NCBI RefSeq assembly: GCF_038246755.1
Contig: NZ_CP134706.1
Location: 2,604,001 to 2,668,000 of the forward strand
Length of the DNA: 64,000 bases
Source of the DNA: Micromonospora sp. FIMYZ51
Lineage (GTDB): Bacteria > Actinomycetota > Actinomycetes > Mycobacteriales > Micromonosporaceae
Direction of reading: 5' to 3'
Under the pieces are notes generated by a model. The model was not told the DNA's origin. It made no database searches and worked only from the letters and a program-made list of their open reading frames with translations. Position numbers and translations under genes: made by a program. Every line of letters begins with the position of its first letter. Position 1 is the first letter of the stretch. Of this stretch, positions 8,506-16,009 are shown in pieces.

Positions 8506-8553
8506 CAGGGCTGCAATCGATAGCAGGATGTGGTGCTATCGATTGCAGCCCTG
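8506..8553. repeat. Perfect 20-bp inverted repeat next to the translocase gene
   Basis: CAGGGCTGCAATCGATAGCA at 8506–8525 is repeated in perfect inverse at 8534–8553 around an 8-base loop. A weaker dyad (GAGCTGC…GCAGCTC) lies just to its left, at about 8457–8485, with a related GCTATCTGCA in its loop. It begins six bases past the translocase stop. Either a terminator with no U tract or a protein-binding site such as a transfer locus would fit. Confidence 0.85.
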
Positions 8554-8559
8554 GGCGGG

Positions 8560-10773
8560 TCAGTCGGCGGATCGCTTCCGGTCACGCTCCGCGATCGCGG
8601 CGAGCAGTTCGGTGTGGATGATGCCGCGCTTGGTGGTCTGCTCTCCGTCGATGCGCTTGCCTACGGCGGTGACCGTGATCGCCGGGTGCGGCTTGAGCGC
8701 TGTCGTCAGTTGCGCGGACTTCCACCCGCCGTAGACGTCGGGTCGTAGCTCGGCGAGCAGACCGCACAGGGTCTCGTTCCATGCCGACTTCTCATCACCC
8801 GGCCACACGCGGGCCAGGTCGCCGAGCACGTCGGCCACCGGGGCTACCTCGCGGGTCTGCTCCTCCGGCTTCGGCAGGGTGCCGGCCGTCTGTCGCAGCG
8901 CCACCGCGCGGGCGACGATGCGGCCGGCGGCGGTGGTGTCGACGTAGAACGACCGCACCGCCGATGCCTTCGGGCCGAAGCCGCGCAGGATGCCCCACCC
9001 GGCTTCGATGACCGGCTGAAACACCGTGGCCCGGTACCCGTTCTTGTACGCCGATGTCCCAAGGATCATGTCGTTCGCCGTCTGATCCGCCACCGACAGG
9101 CAGAACCGGGAGTTGACGTTGCGGGTGATGCCGGTCGGCAAGCTGTCCTTGTCCGGGATCTGCGTGCCGATCAGGATGATCACACCCAACGCACGGCCCA
9201 ACTTGATGACCTTTTCCAAGAGTTCCCCGGCGTCCTTGCCGTACTTGCTGGTCATCAGCTCTTGCAGCTCATCGAACCACGCCACCAGCGGGTGAAGCCC
9301 CGAGCCCTTGAGCGACGCCAGTTCCGGGGTGACCTTGTTCTCCGGGGCCTTGCCCAACCTCGCGTAGTGCTCGATGCGCTTGGAGCGGCGGCGGCATTCC
9401 TCATACAGCCACTCGATGAACCCGAAGCACCGGGCGAGGGTGTCGTCATCGAAGCCGTTGCCGTACTCGGCCATGACCGGTTCCAGCACGGCGAAGTCCC
9501 CGACGCCCTTGAGTTCGTAGCCGCGAATCTCGGCGCGGGGGTCGAGGGCTGCGGCCAGGATGAGATCCCGCAATGCGAACGTCTTGCCGGACCCGGGCTG
9601 ACCGCCGAACAGGAAGTTGCGGAACATCAGATCCACGCTCACCGTGTCCAGGCGGGGCGTGGTGGCGAACGGGAACGGCTTGAACACGTCCACCTTCACC
9701 CCGGCGTTGAGCAGCGGCCAGGCGGGTTGCTTCATCTGCGACGCCGGTTCGTACCCGACCCACAGCGCCAGACGGCCGGTGTGACCGGGGGCCGGTTCGG
9801 GCCACACCTGATCCAGCGGCAGCCGCATCGCCGACGCGAGCTTGCCGCGTCGGGCGACCACCTCGGCGGCTTCCACCCCGTAGGGCAAATCGACTACGGC
9901 CAGGTGGCCGGGGCCGTCGCGGTGGATGTCGACCGGGAAGCTGATGGCCTTCGGGTCCTTGGCCACCGCCGAATTGATCGCGGGCATCTGCAACGAGGTC
10001 AACGCCCGGCGCACCAGATCGGCGGTCAGCTTGCGGTAGCGGGTGCCCTCGGTCACCCGGTCTGTGATCGGCCGGTCCGCCGGGCGACCCCGGGTCGCCA
10101 GCCACGGCACCACCACCGCGCCAGCCACCGCCGACCACCACGACGGCCCGGCGGCGAGCACGATGACGCCGGTTCCGGTCCCTGCGGTTCCGGCCGCGAG
10201 AACCCACCACCGCCACACGCTCTGGCGCTGCCGGCGGGCGTCGAGCTTCAACCAGGTGTCGGCGTCACCCCGCGACGCGGCGGCCTGCCGCAGGTGCCAG
10301 TTTCCTTCCTCAGCGCTGGCCCACCGCAGCGCGTGGCCGATGCTGCGGACCGCGCCGATCGGTGCCCACGCCAGGGCCTTCACCGCGTACTTCGGCAACC
10401 GCACACCGTGATACGCGACCACATACCCGGCGTCCTTGCTCTGATGCTTCACAGCGGCGCGCAGGGCACGGCCGGAACGCGCCCAATCGGCCAGGATCGG
10501 CCGGCGCTGTTGCTGCCGGGCGACCACGTCGGCGGGGATGTCGTCGGCCATGTCGACCGGTCCGCCGACCCGCTCCGGTCCCGCGTCGACCGTCTCCGCG
10601 TCGTCGTCGGTGTCGGTGTCGGTGTCGGCCGGTGGGCGGGGGCGGGGAGCACGGCGGGCGCGGGCGTCGTCCAGGTCGACCACCTCGGCATCCGGCCCGG
10701 TGGCGTCGGTCAGGTCGGCTTCGGCAGCCTGCCAGTCGAAACGGTCATCGTCGTGAGGGGTCGGGCTAGCCAC
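8560..10773 (-). CDS. FtsK/SpoIIIE-type DNA translocase (TraB-like conjugation protein)
   Basis: The 737-residue protein is the single motor that moves double-stranded DNA between hyphae in AICE conjugation. The N-terminus is acidic and disordered, then come two close hydrophobic helices (about residues 190–230, WWVLAAGTAGTGTGVIVLAAG and AVAGAVVVPWLA). The motor domain has Walker A LFGGQPGSGKTFAL (about residue 390), Walker B LVAWFDELQELM and a later IIILIGTQIPDKDSLP segment. The C-terminus contains a winged-helix-like region that in this family contacts the transfer locus. The inverted repeat just downstream is a candidate partner. Confidence 0.9.
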   Translation of the reverse strand: MASPTPHDDDRFDWQAAEADLTDATGPDAEVVDLDDARARRAPRPRPPADTDTDTDDDAETVDAGPERVGGPVDMADDIPADVVARQQQRRPILADWARSGRALRAAVKHQSKDAGYVVAYHGVRLPKYAVKALAWAPIGAVRSIGHALRWASAEEGNWHLRQAAASRGDADTWLKLDARRQRQSVWRWWVLAAGTAGTGTGVIVLAAGPSWWSAVAGAVVVPWLATRGRPADRPITDRVTEGTRYRKLTADLVRRALTSLQMPAINSAVAKDPKAISFPVDIHRDGPGHLAVVDLPYGVEAAEVVARRGKLASAMRLPLDQVWPEPAPGHTGRLALWVGYEPASQMKQPAWPLLNAGVKVDVFKPFPFATTPRLDTVSVDLMFRNFLFGGQPGSGKTFALRDLILAAALDPRAEIRGYELKGVGDFAVLEPVMAEYGNGFDDDTLARCFGFIEWLYEECRRRSKRIEHYARLGKAPENKVTPELASLKGSGLHPLVAWFDELQELMTSKYGKDAGELLEKVIKLGRALGVIILIGTQIPDKDSLPTGITRNVNSRFCLSVADQTANDMILGTSAYKNGYRATVFQPVIEAGWGILRGFGPKASAVRSFYVDTTAAGRIVARAVALRQTAGTLPKPEEQTREVAPVADVLGDLARVWPGDEKSAWNETLCGLLAELRPDVYGGWKSAQLTTALKPHPAITVTAVGKRIDGEQTTKRGIIHTELLAAIAERDRKRSAD

Positions 10774-11095
10774 GGTGAACCTCCTTGCGGATGACGGCGA
10801 TGGGGGCGCACAGGCGGCCGTAGGCGTCGATCTGCCACGCCGTTGTGCGGGTCAGGCCACGGGAAGCCAGGGCGGCGGCAACGGCGGTAAATTCGCGCTC
10901 GTCGGGTCGGTTGTAGTCCTCCATGCGGGTCGGGAGGTCAACCCACTCGGTGCCCTGGGTGTAGTGGATGAGCAGCAGGTAGCCGCCGCACGCGGCGGCG
11001 GTGATCGTGGCGCGCAGCGGCGTGCCGATCAGGAACGGGCGGCGGGGTCGCCAGCGGGCTACGGCGTTCCGCAGCGCTCGCAGAGGTGACAACAT
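10766..11095 (-). CDS. Small AICE membrane-associated protein
   Basis: From the ATG at 11095, preceded by GGAGAG, the product has 109 residues: MLSPLRALRNAVARWRPRRPF is basic, then ATITAAACGGYLLLIHY is one membrane helix, then a soluble C-terminal half (ERLEEY-like DEREFTAVAAALASRGL…). It overlaps the translocase start by eight bases. Proteins of this shape accompany TraB genes in AICEs; I know of no defined function. Confidence 0.65.
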   Translation of the reverse strand: MLSPLRALRNAVARWRPRRPFLIGTPLRATITAAACGGYLLLIHYTQGTEWVDLPTRMEDYNRPDEREFTAVAAALASRGLTRTTAWQIDAYGRLCAPIAVIRKEVHRG

Positions 11096-11185
11096 CAGGT
11101 TCTCTCCAGATGGTTGAGTGCCGGATGGGAGGGCCGGCGGCACAGCGAGGTTTCCTAGGCCCGTGTGCTGTGCCGCCGGGCGGAA

Positions 11186-12052
11186 CTAGTCGTGCGATCG
11201 AACGAGGTGCGCCAGTGCGGCACCCATGCCGAGCACCGCGACCGGCAGGCAGGCGACGGCGGTGGTGATCCACCACGGGGCCGACTCGACACCGGCGGCG
11301 ACCAGCAGGTGATAGGCGACCTGGCCGAGCGCGCCGATGAGCAGTGAGGCGATGGCCGACCACTTCGCGAACCGCCGAGCGCGCTCGGGTACGCGGCCGG
11401 ACAGCCACACGTAGAGGGCGTATGCGCCGTAGGTTTCGACGCCGACGGGCAGGGTGATCGCGGTGTTGATGGCGAACCCGTCCGCGATGCCGGGTAGCGG
11501 GTGCACCACGCCGAACCCGGTGAGTCCGCCGAGTCCGACCCACCCGGACCAGATCGCGACGAACGCGGGCAGCGCCAGCAGGATGACCGGCCACACCACC
11601 GCCGACCGGACCGGCGCGGCCGGGGTGGGCGTGTCCGGGTGACCGACCGTGCCGACCTCGGCGACCGGCTCGGCCGGTGGGAGCTTCACCGGGTCGGCGG
11701 GCGGCGGCGTGTGCTCGGGCACGGTTGGTAGCGGGTCCGGGTCCGGGCCGATCGGCTCGGCGTAGTCCAACCGGGGAACGGCCGGCGTGCCGTTGTCGGT
11801 CTGCGGTGCCAGCAGGGCACCCCGGACGGCCATCGCCGAGCGAAGGGTTTCGGTGCGGGTCCGCTCGGCGTGCTCGGACTTGAGCCGGGCCAACAACTCA
11901 TCGGCCTTCGGCGCACCGATGCGGAATTCCCGCATCAACCGGTTACGGGACGGGAACTCCTGCCCGTCGGGCAGGGGCAGGGCGCGGGCGGCCGGCAACA
12001 GGGCGTCGACGGGTTGCGGGTAGCGGGTGCCGTTGATGGTGGGGGCAGTCAT
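11186..12052 (-). CDS. Spread-type membrane protein of the AICE (four helices)
   Basis: The N-terminal third (to about residue 75) looks like a winged-helix DNA-binding region (FPSRNRLMREFRIGAPKADELL). A Pro-rich linker follows. The C-terminal half has four hydrophobic segments, beginning VWPVILLALPAFVAIWSGWVGLG, FAINTAITLPVGVETYGAYALYV, WSAIASLLIGALGQVAYHLLV and WITTAVACLPVAVLGMGAALAH. Such proteins are often called transporter permeases in AICE annotation, but they are likelier to act in intramycelial spread (Spd). That role is inferred from conserved position upstream of the translocase. Confidence 0.75.
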   Translation of the reverse strand: MTAPTINGTRYPQPVDALLPAARALPLPDGQEFPSRNRLMREFRIGAPKADELLARLKSEHAERTRTETLRSAMAVRGALLAPQTDNGTPAVPRLDYAEPIGPDPDPLPTVPEHTPPPADPVKLPPAEPVAEVGTVGHPDTPTPAAPVRSAVVWPVILLALPAFVAIWSGWVGLGGLTGFGVVHPLPGIADGFAINTAITLPVGVETYGAYALYVWLSGRVPERARRFAKWSAIASLLIGALGQVAYHLLVAAGVESAPWWITTAVACLPVAVLGMGAALAHLVRSHD

Positions 12053-12070
12053 GACGGGGTGTCCTCCCGG

Positions 12071-12736
12071 TCAGTGGTCGAGGATGTCGGCGAGTAGGGC
12101 GCGGTGGGCGGGGAACACCTGTCCGCCGTAGACCTCGGCGAGGTGGGCGGTGACGGTGGCGTAGTCGGCGGCGGGGATCCAGGCGGCGCGGCGGGCGTCG
12201 TCGCGGCCGGTCACCGGGGGCGGGGTGTTCCACCCTCGGCCGAGGTCGATGCGTACCGGGGTGGTGACCATCCACGACTCGTCGGAGGCGCGGGGGTCGG
12301 GTACGTAGCGGGCCGGCAGCGTCCTCACCCACGGGTCGGTGGGGTCGGCGGTCAGGCCGGTTTCCTCGGCCAGTTCCCGGAAGGCGGCGGCGGTGGGGTC
12401 TTCGCCGGGGTCGACGTAGCCGCCGGGCAGTGCCCATCCGTGGCCGTCGCCGCGTTCGATCAGCAACAGCCACCGTGTGTCCTCGGCGTCGGTGGCGGTG
12501 ACGATGGCGTCGGCGCACTGCTGCTCGCCCCAGTGGCCGAGTTCGTTGCGTCCGTAGCGGATGCCGGTCGGCGCGTACGGGTTGACGGGCCGCCCGTCGA
12601 CCAGCGGGAACGGGATCGCCGCAGCCGCGCGGCGTGCCGTCCAGTCGATGTCGGCGGGGTTCATGGTCGGGTCGGCCCACGGTGCTCCGGCGGCGATGCC
12701 GTCGAGTACGGATGGATGGGTGTAGGTGCGGGTCAT
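12071..12736 (-). CDS. NUDIX hydrolase of the AICE
   Basis: The 221-residue protein has a complete Nudix box at about residues 106–128: GYVDPGE, then RELAEETGL, fitting GX5EX7REUXEEXGU. An N-terminal extension of about 70 residues precedes the domain. NUDIX genes are a known accessory of the pSAM2-type AICE regulatory region, where one is linked to control of replication and transfer; the substrate is unknown. The ATG at 12736 overlaps the upstream stop by ATGA, which fixes the start and rejects the longer frame. Confidence 0.9.
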   Translation of the reverse strand: MTRTYTHPSVLDGIAAGAPWADPTMNPADIDWTARRAAAAIPFPLVDGRPVNPYAPTGIRYGRNELGHWGEQQCADAIVTATDAEDTRWLLLIERGDGHGWALPGGYVDPGEDPTAAAFRELAEETGLTADPTDPWVRTLPARYVPDPRASDESWMVTTPVRIDLGRGWNTPPPVTGRDDARRAAWIPAADYATVTAHLAEVYGGQVFPAHRALLADILDH

Positions 12737-13107
12737 GCGGCGGCCTCCTGGGGATAGGCGCAGTCGACGCACTCGCCGAGCGAGCGCGGGATGTAGTAGG
12801 GCCTGACCACTCCGCAGACACGGCAGGTCCGGCGGGCGGTCAGGGCGGCGGCGATGGCGCGGTGTTGGGCGGGGGTGGCGGTGCGCTTCGGCCGGGCCAG
12901 GTCGACCCGGTACAGGTAGGCGGTGCGGGTGCCACCGACGCCGCGCCAAAGGATCTGCGCGGCGATGGGTTGACCAGCGGGACGTAGGCCGGCGGCGCGT
13001 AGTTGGCGGCGGGTGGCGTAGCCCGGCGGTGCGCCGCGCCACCAGAACGTGGGGATGCCGTACTTCGTCCCGTCCGGGTCGTAGTAGGCGGCGCGGATGC
13101 GGGACAT
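12733..13107 (-). CDS. RRQRL-motif-type zinc-binding protein
   Basis: The 124-residue protein matches a small AICE family named for an RRQRL motif, here TRRQLRAAGLRP. It starts MSRIRAAYYDPDGTKYGIPTFWWRGAPPG. The C-terminal CRVCGVVRPYYIPRSLGECVDC pattern has two CxxC pairs, probably one zinc site. Both ends overlap neighbours by ATGA, so it is translated as part of a tight operon from the DUF6284-type gene onward. Function unknown. Confidence 0.8.
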   Translation of the reverse strand: MSRIRAAYYDPDGTKYGIPTFWWRGAPPGYATRRQLRAAGLRPAGQPIAAQILWRGVGGTRTAYLYRVDLARPKRTATPAQHRAIAAALTARRTCRVCGVVRPYYIPRSLGECVDCAYPQEAAA

Positions 13108-13355
13108 CAGGCCGCGCGGTGCGGGCCGGTGGTGCGGGTGGCCAGGTCGGCGGCGGCGCGGGTCACGCGGGACTCGGCCCGGCGGAGCCGACGCCAGTCC
13201 AGGGCGGACGGACCGCCGTGGTCCTCGGCGTAGATCAGGGTGATCTGCGCGTCCAACACGTCCAGCTCGGCGGCGATCAGCGGCCACTCGGTGTCGATCG
13301 CGGCCAGGTCGGCGGCGGTCGGCTCGGCGGTGACGGCAACGAGGTGCTTCCTCAC
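13107..13355 (-). CDS. DUF6284-type small protein, first gene of the AICE operon
   Basis: Starting at the GTG at 13355 (GGAGG 7 bases upstream) gives 82 residues. VAVTAEPTAADLAAIDTEWPLIAAELDVLDAQITLI is mostly helical with a heptad-like pattern, and an Arg-rich segment (WRRLRRAESRVTRAAADLA) follows. It resembles the DUF6284 family found at this place in many AICEs. As the promoter-proximal gene of the leftward operon it is a possible regulator, but this is inference. Confidence 0.72.
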   Translation of the reverse strand: MRKHLVAVTAEPTAADLAAIDTEWPLIAAELDVLDAQITLIYAEDHGGPSALDWRRLRRAESRVTRAAADLATRTTGPHRAA

Positions 13356-13392
13356 GGGGAACCTCCGGTACAGGTCGAAACAGCGGGGGAAC

Positions 13393-13452
13393 CCTCGGAA
13401 CCAAGCCGGTGACGGCCACCGATCGGCAGTTGTCACCGGCCTGGTTCCGAGG
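13393..13452. repeat. 21-bp inverted repeat in the leader of the AICE operon
   Basis: The 21 bases at 13393–13413 are complementary to 13432–13452 with one mismatch, around an 18-base loop. It lies 38 bases upstream of the first operon gene and could be a leader RNA hairpin or an operator. Confidence 0.8.
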
Positions 13453-13662
13453 TGGTGCAGCACGCGATATCCGCTTCGCTCGCCCTGCTCGCCCGGGACC
13501 TACCGGGGTCGACCAACCAGGTGGTTCAAGGCAGGGATGCCGCTCGGCGGCCTCACGCGTGCTCATTCCTGTCGCTGTGGAGTTCTCAATGAACGGCCTG
13601 ATCCGGCGTCTCATGGGCGTGCGGCAACGGCGTGCCGTCGTTCCCCGAGCCATCCGGCCGGT

Positions 13663-13711
13663 ACAACGTGGCGTTGTATTCGTGACGCTACAGCGCCACG
13701 TTGTATTCGTG
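13663..13711. repeat. Mixed direct and inverted repeats upstream of the HTH gene
   Basis: ACAACGTGGCG (13663–13673) is inverted at 13694–13704 (CGCCACGTTGT), and GTTGTATTCGTG occurs directly at 13673–13684 and 13700–13711, 27 bp apart. The set ends 30 bases before the ATG of the HTH gene, a typical operator position. Confidence 0.8.
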
Positions 13712-13741
13712 CAAGCACCTGTACCGCGTAGGCTTGTACTG

Positions 13742-13963
13742 ATGACTGACGCTGACCTGCCCGCCGACTGGTGGACGACAGACCACGTACGGACCTACCT
13801 GGCTTCGGTAGGTGCGCCGATCAGTCGCGCAACCTGGGCTTCCTACGTTTCACGCGGGCAGGCTCCCGCGCCTGACCGGATGTTCGGCCGGTCGCCTGCC
13901 TGGCAGCCCGAGACCATTCGGAAGTGGCAGGCCGAGAGGCCGCGTAAAGGCACCACCGGCTAG
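13742..13963 (+). CDS. Small winged-HTH DNA-binding protein
   Basis: The 73-residue protein (MTDADLPADWWTTDHVRTYL…ISRATWASYVSRGQAPAPDRMFGRSPAWQPETIRKWQ) has the layout of MerR/AlpA-like proteins: a helix, a turn, a recognition helix around SRATWASYV, and a wing. It starts at the ATG right after an operator-like repeat set, so it may control its own transcription. In AICEs such a gene opposite the main operon is likely a regulator of transfer or excision. Confidence 0.72.
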   Translation: MTDADLPADWWTTDHVRTYLASVGAPISRATWASYVSRGQAPAPDRMFGRSPAWQPETIRKWQAERPRKGTTG

Positions 13964-14091
13964 GTCGGATCATCTGGTGCCTCCTGTCCTCGGCTCCCGT
14001 CTGCGGCGGCACCTTGCTCGCCTGCCAATGAGACTGCCCGCCGAGTGGCGATTCGGGCAGGTCCTACGCACGGACACGAAGGACACGAGCT

Positions 14092-15258
14092 ATGTCCACT
14101 GAGGTCCCACGGCAGTACAAACCCAATCTCGTGCTGGTCAACCGCCGCAAGGCGGCCGGCTGGGAGTCGCGCAAGCGCGCCGCGCGAGAGCTGCACCGCG
14201 TAGGCCAACAGCGCGGCATCCGGGAGACGCCCACGGTCGAAGCCATCGAAAAGGCGATGTACCGCCACGAGACCGGGCGGGTAGCGGTCACCGATCCGAT
14301 CTACCGGCAGCTCTACTGCCTGGCGTACGACGCAAAGCCACACGACCTCTTCGGCGAGCTGACCGGCGGCGCTGAGGACCGGCCGCACTTTTCGGCACGA
14401 TCCCACAAGTTCGTTACGGCGTTCGTCGGCGCTGAGGGGGCGGCCCGGTTGCGAGAGAGCGCCGGCTGCGCGCTGGCCGTGGGGGAGTGGCACACCTGCT
14501 ACTCGGCTCCCGTCGAGCATCCGGAAGGCGACTGCACCCTGTACGTCTGGCCGTGCGGGTCGGCAATCTTTCACCTTGTCGAGCATGTCCAGTTGTCCAC
14601 GATCGCGGCGCTTGCGGCTTGGCGGGAAGTGTCGTACGGGGACAACATCAAATGGGCTATCGATTACCTCGCGCCGATCGCGCCAGCCGAGGACGAGTCT
14701 GCGGTGTATGTCCTCGGCGTTCAGTGGGTTATTGAGCCAGCATGGCCGGCTGAACTGTTGGACGCCGCGCTACGCATCATGTCGACGCCAAAGGTGTTGC
14801 TGCACCGTGGCCGTGCCATGGACGACGAACACCTGGCGCATGCCGAACTAATCGAACAATCCTTGCTGACTGAAGCGTACGACCATGTAGGCATCGAATC
14901 ATTCGGCGTGCGGGGAATCTCAGTCGGCTACGCCTCGTGGTCCGGAGTCGTGTACCACCCGATCTCAGCCGAGCGTTCCTTGACGGAAGCGGAATTGATT
15001 AGCTGCGAGCTTGCAATTCAAGCCATGTGGGCATATAGCGACGCGATCGCCCGTCAGGTAGAGCAGGGGCGAGATCCACAGGTGCCGCCGGAACATGGAT
15101 GGCGCTACCTTCGGGGAGTTCGCTCCCGACTCACTGTCTCCCGCCTGCGGGAGACAGGACAGCATCAGGCAATGCGCCGGGCAATCCTGCGGACGTGCGA
15201 CCTAATGCCAGCCCTAGACCAAGCCATCGAAACACTTCGTGATACGGATCGAGGTTGA
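14092..15258 (+). CDS. XRE-family transcriptional regulator of the AICE
   Basis: The 388-residue protein has an N-terminal XRE-type HTH (NLVLVNRRKAAGWESRKRAARELHRVG…TVEAIEKAMYRHETGRV) over about residues 10–70, then a long C-terminal domain of unknown fold. AAGGA precedes the ATG by about 10 bases. The order XRE regulator then isochorismatase-like hydrolase is repeated in many Micromonospora and Streptomyces AICEs. The regulator probably holds the replication/transfer genes off. The C-terminal domain may sense a ligand. Confidence 0.8.
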   Translation: MSTEVPRQYKPNLVLVNRRKAAGWESRKRAARELHRVGQQRGIRETPTVEAIEKAMYRHETGRVAVTDPIYRQLYCLAYDAKPHDLFGELTGGAEDRPHFSARSHKFVTAFVGAEGAARLRESAGCALAVGEWHTCYSAPVEHPEGDCTLYVWPCGSAIFHLVEHVQLSTIAALAAWREVSYGDNIKWAIDYLAPIAPAEDESAVYVLGVQWVIEPAWPAELLDAALRIMSTPKVLLHRGRAMDDEHLAHAELIEQSLLTEAYDHVGIESFGVRGISVGYASWSGVVYHPISAERSLTEAELISCELAIQAMWAYSDAIARQVEQGRDPQVPPEHGWRYLRGVRSRLTVSRLRETGQHQAMRRAILRTCDLMPALDQAIETLRDTDRG

Positions 15259-15262
15259 GCCA

Positions 15263-15814
15263 ATGACATCGGGCAGCCCGGTACTTGTCGTGACCGACAT
15301 GCAAAACGGCTTCGTACGCGAACAGTCAGCGCACATCGTTCCCGTGGTTGTCGACCTGGTTCGCCGTTGGCAGGCAGCCGGCGGCGACACGATTTTCACC
15401 CGGTACCTGAACTACCCCGGTAGCCCGTTCGAGCGTTTCTTTGGTTGGCGACGGCTTCAGTCGTCACCCGACATCGATTTCGTGCCTGAACTGCAACCGT
15501 ACGTAGATCAGGGCGTAACGCTTGACAAGACAATCTACAGCCCATTCACTCCGGAGGGCGTGGCTCTATTCAAGCAACGCGGATGGGAAGAGTTCTACTT
15601 CTGCGGGATCGCTACCGAGAGCTGCGTCTTGAAGGGGGCCGTGGACGCATTCGAGCACGACTTCACGCCGTGGCTAATCGCGGACGCGTCGGCGAGCCAC
15701 GCGGGCACTGAGGCCCACGAGGCGGGCCTACTGGTCGCACGGCGTTTCATCGGTCCCGGCCAGGTAATCCGGCTAGCTGAAATTTCCTCCGCGCTCATCG
15801 GCCTGTCACGGTAG
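15263..15814 (+). CDS. Cysteine hydrolase, isochorismatase-like
   Basis: The 183-residue protein has the family's catalytic triad: Asp in VVTDMQNGF, Lys in TLDKTIYSPF and Cys in GIATESCVL. It belongs to the large group hydrolysing amides, carbamoyl groups or isochorismate; the substrate cannot be told. The ATG at 15263 lies four bases after the XRE gene stop with GAGG upstream, so the two are one operon. Its pairing with the XRE gene raises the possibility that it makes or destroys the regulator's effector; this is speculation. Confidence 0.88.
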   Translation: MTSGSPVLVVTDMQNGFVREQSAHIVPVVVDLVRRWQAAGGDTIFTRYLNYPGSPFERFFGWRRLQSSPDIDFVPELQPYVDQGVTLDKTIYSPFTPEGVALFKQRGWEEFYFCGIATESCVLKGAVDAFEHDFTPWLIADASASHAGTEAHEAGLLVARRFIGPGQVIRLAEISSALIGLSR

Positions 15815-16009
15815 TCATCGCTGTCACCGAACCCGCCTCGAACTGCGGAAACGGCTAGAACTTCGGTGACACCCGTGACAGGACGCCGACGCGGGCAACA
15901 GTGTCTCTTGAGGCAGGTAAGGCGGCTGGTGCCGCTGCGGATTTCCTCGCCGGGCACCACAAGGGTTGCCAGGTGGACGGTCTACGACTGCCCGACGAGG
16001 ACATGGCTC

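Larger units (their letters stand above)
13356..13741. promoter_or_regulatory. Divergent control region of the AICE
   Basis: No gene is seen in these 386 bases between the leftward operon (DUF6284 onward) and the rightward HTH gene. It holds two repeat structures: a long dyad at 13393–13452 beside the leftward start and a direct/inverted repeat set at 13663–13711 beside the rightward start. Both leader regions should be targets of the element's own regulators (the HTH and XRE proteins). Confidence 0.7.

Noticed and set aside
9262..10794. 510-residue plus-strand frame opposite the FtsK-type gene
   Set aside because: It lies antisense to an intact translocase with Walker motifs and shows low-complexity His/Arg/Gly content without any domain.
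13437..13741. Additional small gene between the two AICE arms
   Set aside because: The frames there are short, lack start signals and coincide with the repeat structures.
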